The notes under the pieces were generated by a model. That model was not told the DNA's origin and did no database searches. It saw only the letters and a program-made list of their open reading frames with translations. Source: Heterodera schachtii (taxonomy: Eukaryota; Nematoda; Chromadorea; Rhabditida; Heteroderidae). Taken from it: DNA of 64,000 bases. The position numbers and the translations under genes were made by a program. Positions 59,483 through 64,000 of the stretch are shown here, one piece after another (position 1 is the first letter of the stretch; every line of letters begins with the position of its first letter). The stretch covers positions 899,947-963,946 of the forward strand of contig SIJG01000018.1 in NCBI GenBank assembly GCA_023374025.1, written 5' to 3'.

Positions 59483-60369
59483 TCAAAAATTTTCCTTGGT
59501 CTTTTATTGCCCATTTTTATAATTAAAGATGGGATGAAAATAAGGAAGGGATGCGTGACAAAATTACCATTGTCTCTCCCTTCCCTTTCCTTTCTCTTAT
59601 TTCTTTTCCTTTTCCTCTTACTCTCTCTCTTTTCCCACTCCCTCCCTCTCCCACACACACGCACTCGTCCAGCAGACTGCTGCTGCACAGCCGCACGCGT
59701 CTATCCTCTGTCTGCCCCTCCCACCCGCCGCTGCCCCGCGTGGACAGACAGGCAGACAGTGAACTATTTCCTACCTTCCCTCCCTCTAACCACTACAGCA
59801 TGGGAGGAGAAATCTTTTCCCTCCCAACTATTTCTTTTGCTTTTTTCTTTTTAATACTATTTCTTTTGCATTCTTCTTTTTCTAAACTATTTCATTTTCA
59901 TCTCTTTTTCTATGCAATCTCTCCCCACAGGAAATCAACTCAACGCCAAACGCCACATTCAAACCATGGCGGATACATACATACAAACACTCAACTTTAT
60001 TATATAAGATATTTCTTTGACAGATAGTTTAATTTTAAAGCCTAAAAGCTCGAAATTTTGAAATGACCGGGACTTGAAAATCAACTGGGTTGTAGTCCCG
60101 GGGCCGGGATTTTAAAAATAATAAAAACGTGTAATTTTCTTATTTAAATTATTTGTTTCAATTTAGCCTCCCAGTTCCAAAAAGGATTTTTCCGCTTTTT
60201 TGTCTACGTTGCCAAAAGTCACTGATCAATGATCAGAAAATTAAATTCATAAAAAATTCTAAAACTCATGCTAAAGCCGTACCCGATTTACCCTTTTTCC
60301 CTTTGTTTTTTTATTGGTTGAATTCCTTAACACAAAAACTCATGATCCTATTTGATTGTAGAAAATACA
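59483..60369. other. C/T-rich spacer before eEF1B-gamma
   Basis: 59575-59920 is pyrimidine-rich on the plus strand, with low-complexity open frames. The rest is AT-rich. The eEF1B-gamma promoter and any 5' exon should lie here; none was recognised. Confidence 0.45.
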
Positions 60370-62171
60370 ATGACTGCCAAATTATATGGAAATCAAGACA
60401 ACTTTCGTGTGAAAAAAGTTCTAATTGTGGCCAAATTGTCCGGGAAGGATATTAAGGCGATTCCTCAGCTTCCTCCAACAAATCTCTTCCCATTGGGACA
60501 AGTGCACCTTTTTAACTTGGATTAACTTATATGTAAAGGTATTTTAGGCACCCGCTTTCGATGATGGAAAAGTGTGTCTTTTCGGTGCCGAGGCAATTTC
60601 CAAATATCTTTTGGGCACTGGTTCAATTTATTTGCCACAGGTTTTAATTTTTATTACACAATTAATTTGTATATTTACAGAACCCGGAATTGGACCAATG
60701 GATTGGGTAATTGCTTTGTGTTTTTGCCTTTCTTTTTTACAATTTTTACTTTTAGTTGGACTGCTTCTTCCTTGCAACCAAATGTCCTTTCCTATGTTTT
60801 GCCTTGCGTTTCCGCTGCCAAAATTGACCAAAATGCTTTAGAGACGGTAAGTATGATTAGATAAACAAAAGGATTCATTTAATTCTAAAACAGGCAAAGA
60901 ATGAACTGCTTGCCCAACTTTCTCTCTTCGACCAAATTCTCCTTCCCAAAACTTTTCTCGTTGGCGAGCGTTTGTCCCTTGCGGACATTTCCGTTGCGAT
61001 TGATCTTCTGCCGGTCCTTTAATTTTTCGGTTGATTTTAATTTAAAATCACATCAGGCTTATCAATACGTTTTGGGAGAAGAGGCTCGCAAAGGCCTTGT
61101 GAATGTTAACCGATGGTTTCAAACGGTGGTCAGTCAACCAGGAGTCAGAGAAGTGGTCGGGGAGTTCAGCTTCATCAAGGATCCCTTGACCTTCGATGGT
61201 AAGGCTCACTTCAGACCTTTTTGTTTAGTTTCAGCTTAATGGTTATTTCAGAAAAAGAGTACAACAAACTCTTGGATGCTGCTGGTCAACCTGCGAAGAA
61301 GAAGGAACAAAAGCCGGAAAAGCAGAAGGGTGCCAAGGAGGAAAAGCCAAAAAGCGCTAAAGAGGAAAAGCCGAAGAAAAAAGCCAAGGAAGAAGCCGAC
61401 GAGGAAATGGACGCTGCTGACGAGGCTATTGCCGCTCAGCCAAAATTCAGCGACCCATTGGCCGCGTTGCCCCCGGGCTCATTTGTGATGGACAGCTTCA
61501 AGCGCGTCTATTCAAATGAAGACACCGCAACCAAAGCAATTCCTTATTTTTGGGAAAATTTTGACTCCACAAATTACAGGTATTTAAAAAGTATTTGTTT
61601 ATTAATTTATTTCTTCCCATTTATTAGCATTTGGTTTTCTGAATACAAATACCCCGAGGAACTTAAAGTATATCTGAGTGCATTTGGTAATTTTGCCTTT
61701 AGCAATATTTAATTTTAGTTAGTCTACATGTCTTGCAATTTGATTGGCGGTAATAAATATTGGTATTTCCATGAGCTAATTAATTGAATTTAATTCGTTA
61801 AGGAATGTTTCAACGACTCGAGAAAATGAAGAAGCATGCGTTCGCCTCTGTTTGTTTGTTCGGTCCGTTCTTATTAAATTATTTAATTTTTATTTATGAC
61901 TTTTAGGAACTGACAACAACTCGACAATCTCGGGAATTTGGATCTGGCGTGGCCAGCAGTTGGCGTTCGAGTTGTGCCAAGATTGGCAAGTCGACTACGA
62001 AAGCTATGAGTGGAAGAAGCTCGAACCGGGGAGCGAAGCTGACAAGAAGATGGTTAACGAGTATTTTATGTGGGAGGTATTGTAGCGTTTTATCGTCCCC
62101 AAAGCTAAAGTTCCCTTTTCCAGGGTGACTTTGGTGGTAAGAAGTTCAACCAGGGAAAAATCTTCAAGTGA
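60370..62171 (+). CDS. Elongation factor eEF1B gamma subunit
   Basis: Structural subunit of the eEF1B exchange complex that recharges eEF1A with GTP. The N-terminus is GST-like: [41 protein letters not shown], then [20 protein letters not shown] and [11 protein letters not shown] Lys/Glu-rich linker ([20 protein letters not shown]...) follows. The conserved eEF1G C-terminal domain contains [70 protein letters not shown] and the terminal NQGKIFK. First exons are 60370-60501, 60548-60640 and 60681-60706. Length and order match the family. Confidence 0.95.
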
Positions 62172-62352
62172 TTCTGATCATGTCGTAATCACAGTTTTGT
62201 TGCTTTCAACTGTTACTTTTTTGTTGACGAATTTTTATACTTTATTCAAGTGATTAAAGGCGGATCATTTATAAGCTTAAACATAATAACAGGGTCGAAC
62301 CAATAGGATGAGTATCGGTGAAAAGTTACAATATCAAATTAATTTAAAACAC

Positions 62353-63638
62353 TCAAAAATCAGCGTCAAGACGGAATTCACGTTGCTCTTCTGTTGAAAT
62401 AACTCCCATCTTTTGGTACTCCGACACTCGCTTCTCAAAAAAATTGGTCTTGCCCTGTATCGACAGGTTCTCCATGAAATCGAATGGATTGAGGACATTG
62501 TATTTCTAAAAAGATCAATCGTAAGTGATTATATATACAGTAAAGCAAGGAATGCCTTATCATAGCCTAGTTCAACCAGCAAATGGTCAGCGACGAACTC
62601 AATGTATTGACACATCCTTAACAATAAAAATATTCCAAATTAAAATGTTTAATTACAAATCGGAATTCATGCCGATCATATCGACAGGAAGAGCGTCGGT
62701 TAGGTATTCCTGCACAAAACGGCGATTTGTTGTCTAGCAAAGAGCTAATTACCTGCTCAATTTTCACCGCGTCCGAGATGATTTCGTAGATGCGTTCTTT
62801 GGGTGGCGTGTTTTTGAGGTGGGTGTAGAGAAGACAGGCAAAGTCACGGTGTAAGCCCTTGGAAATGCGGTTTTTGATTAAAAAAGTAACTAAAAGCAAG
62901 TCAAACTTCGTCACGCGAAATTAATTCGTTGCTGTGCGTCAGACCGGGCAAAAGGCCTCGTTTTTTAAGCCAAAAAATTGCAGCAAAACTCCCAGAGAAG
63001 AAAATCCCTTCAACGGCAGCAAATGCAACGAGTCTCTCCGCAAAAGACGCGTCGGAACTTGCGATCCAACGAAGAGCCCAGTCGGCCTTCTTTTTGATAA
63101 ATTCGAACTCGAAAATGGCATTAAAAAGCTTAGCACTAAAAGGACAAATAGGAGGGATTAATGTATGAAAATAATACCGTTCCTCCGAATCCTTAACGTA
63201 AGAGTTAATCAACAGCGAATACATTTCAGAATGAATATTTTCAATGGCTATTTGGAAACCATAAAAACAGCGAGCCTCTGGGACTTGAACTTCTTGAGCA
63301 AAGCGCTCCACCTAGCAAAATTAAAATTCTAAATAAACAAACGAATTTTACTAAATTTTCGTTGACAATCCCATCAGAAGCTGCAAAGAATGCAAGTACT
63401 CGAGAAATAAAAAATCGCTCATTATCAGTTAAGCTTTTCCAGTCGGAAATATCCTTTGACAAATCAACCTAAAAGCAAAATTAAAATTTCTTCATTTTAT
63501 TCAAAGATTTCACGCAAATACCTCCTCAACTGTCCAAAATGAAGCAACTGCCTTCTTGTAAAATTGCCATATGTCATGGTATTTGATGGGGAAAATGACA
63601 AAACGATTTGGGTTTTCCTGCAGAAGCGGCTCGTCCAT
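62353..63638 (-). CDS. rnr-2: Ribonucleotide reductase small subunit (R2)
   Basis: Carries the di-iron tyrosyl radical that drives deoxyribonucleotide synthesis with the large subunit. Minus-strand exons start at 63638 ([20 protein letters not shown]) and continue [46 protein letters not shown] (iron ligands and radical-site region), [79 protein letters not shown], and the C-terminal FRLDADF tail that docks on the large subunit. The N-terminus is shorter than in vertebrates, so a short upstream exon may be missed. It is divergent from POLE3 with 153 bp between starts. Confidence 0.94.
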
Positions 63639-63791
63639 TCTTTTCAATTGGAATTGGGCAGTGACAATCTGTGGTAATGTTTTGCTGTATTTCTTTTTTT
63701 CTTAAATTAAAGCGATGCTATTTGAATTCGTTTCTGCGCGCGCTATTTTAATTAAGTTTTCAGTTTCTTAAGTAAACGAATTGAATAACGA
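63639..63791. promoter_or_regulatory. Compact divergent promoter of R2 and POLE3
   Basis: Only 153 bp separate the R2 start (minus strand) from the POLE3 start (plus strand). Both proteins serve DNA synthesis. A TTTCTGCGCGCGC stretch at about 63730-63742 resembles an E2F-type GC core, but that match is weak. Confidence 0.4.
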
Positions 63792-64000
63792 ATGGAGGTT
63801 AATCCTGCCGATTTGAATTTTCCTAAAGCAGTGATCGCTCGTATAATCAAAGAAGCGTTGCCAGATGGAGTTACAGTTTCGAAGGTATTTTTTACACACT
63901 TTCATGTAATAAGGAGGTTATTTTTTAAATTTTGTTTTGGATGCTGGACGTAATTAGCTGATTAGATTAAAATTTTGAGATTAATTTCAGGAAGCAAAAA
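63792..64000 (+). CDS. DNA polymerase epsilon subunit 3 (POLE3), 5' part
   Basis: Histone-fold protein that pairs with POLE4 in DNA polymerase epsilon and with CHRAC/ATAC partners in chromatin complexes. Exon 1 (63792-63884) encodes [20 protein letters not shown] then [11 protein letters not shown], which matches the start of the POLE3 histone fold almost residue for residue. A 106-bp intron leads to exon 2 at 63991 (EAK...), which the window end cuts. The start fits the family length. Confidence 0.9.

Noticed and set aside
59471..60027. Ser/Leu/Phe-rich plus-strand frames after the satellite
   Set aside because: Pyrimidine-rich composition, no recognised domain, no splice consistency with eEF1B-gamma.
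1..64000. CRISPR arrays, bacterial operons or Shine-Dalgarno sites
   Set aside because: The window is intron-rich animal DNA; tandem repeats here are satellites without spacers.

Overview
The window is nuclear DNA of a nematode. Nearly all protein genes are conserved animal housekeeping or signalling genes cut by very short introns (often 43-60 bp). Gene order, trans-strand packing, two GC-AG introns and a decayed gene resembling a repeated family of cyst nematodes point to a tylenchid plant parasite (Globodera/Heterodera-like). That last step is inference, not proof.

Layout. 1-6.1 kb is repeat-rich: a TTAA-flanked inverted-repeat element carrying its own spliced gene (1068-2927), a miRNA-like hairpin (3744-3834), a foldback repeat (4466-4833) and a broken gene (about 5000-5590). 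6.1-11.6 kb (+) is the nuclear export receptor exportin-1/CRM1. 12.2-14.1 kb holds two small secreted-protein genes on opposite strands. 15.6-17.4 kb (+) is an ERG24/lamin-B-receptor-type sterol reductase, convergent with a small PPxY membrane protein (-). 18.4-22.6 kb (+) is RAB3GAP1. 23.6-25.1 kb (-) is ribosomal protein L8 (uL2), divergent from RAB1 (25.6-27.3 kb, +).

28.1-35.2 kb (-) is a long ELM2-SANT-zinc finger gene of the SAEG-1/MIDEAS/TRERF1 type, with a 2.1 kb intron full of pyrimidine/purine repeats. 37.4-40.1 kb (-) is the proteasome ubiquitin receptor ADRM1/RPN13, divergent from a CCDC97 homologue (40.4-41.9 kb, +). A GYF-domain gene (42.7-44.9 kb, +) converges on an SK-type calcium-activated potassium channel gene (-, 45.3 to at least 49.9 kb, probably with more 5' exons to about 53 kb). 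54.5-55.6 kb (+) is a steroid 5-alpha-reductase, followed by BCAS2/SPF27 (+). A 2 kb block of three different satellites spans 57.4-59.5 kb. Then come eEF1B-gamma (60.4-62.2 kb, +), ribonucleotide reductase small subunit (62.4-63.6 kb, -) and the start of POLE3 (63.8 kb, +, cut by the window end).

The genes do not form one pathway. Two encode sterol/steroid reductases, although nematodes cannot make sterols de novo. Several introns carry related foldback repeats, and non-coding DNA from 27 to 56 kb is studded with long poly-G/poly-C runs. Exon models were built by hand from conservation and phase agreement. Those for exportin-1, RAB1, L8, SAEG-1-like, SRD5A, BCAS2, GYF and the sterol reductase are phase-consistent throughout.
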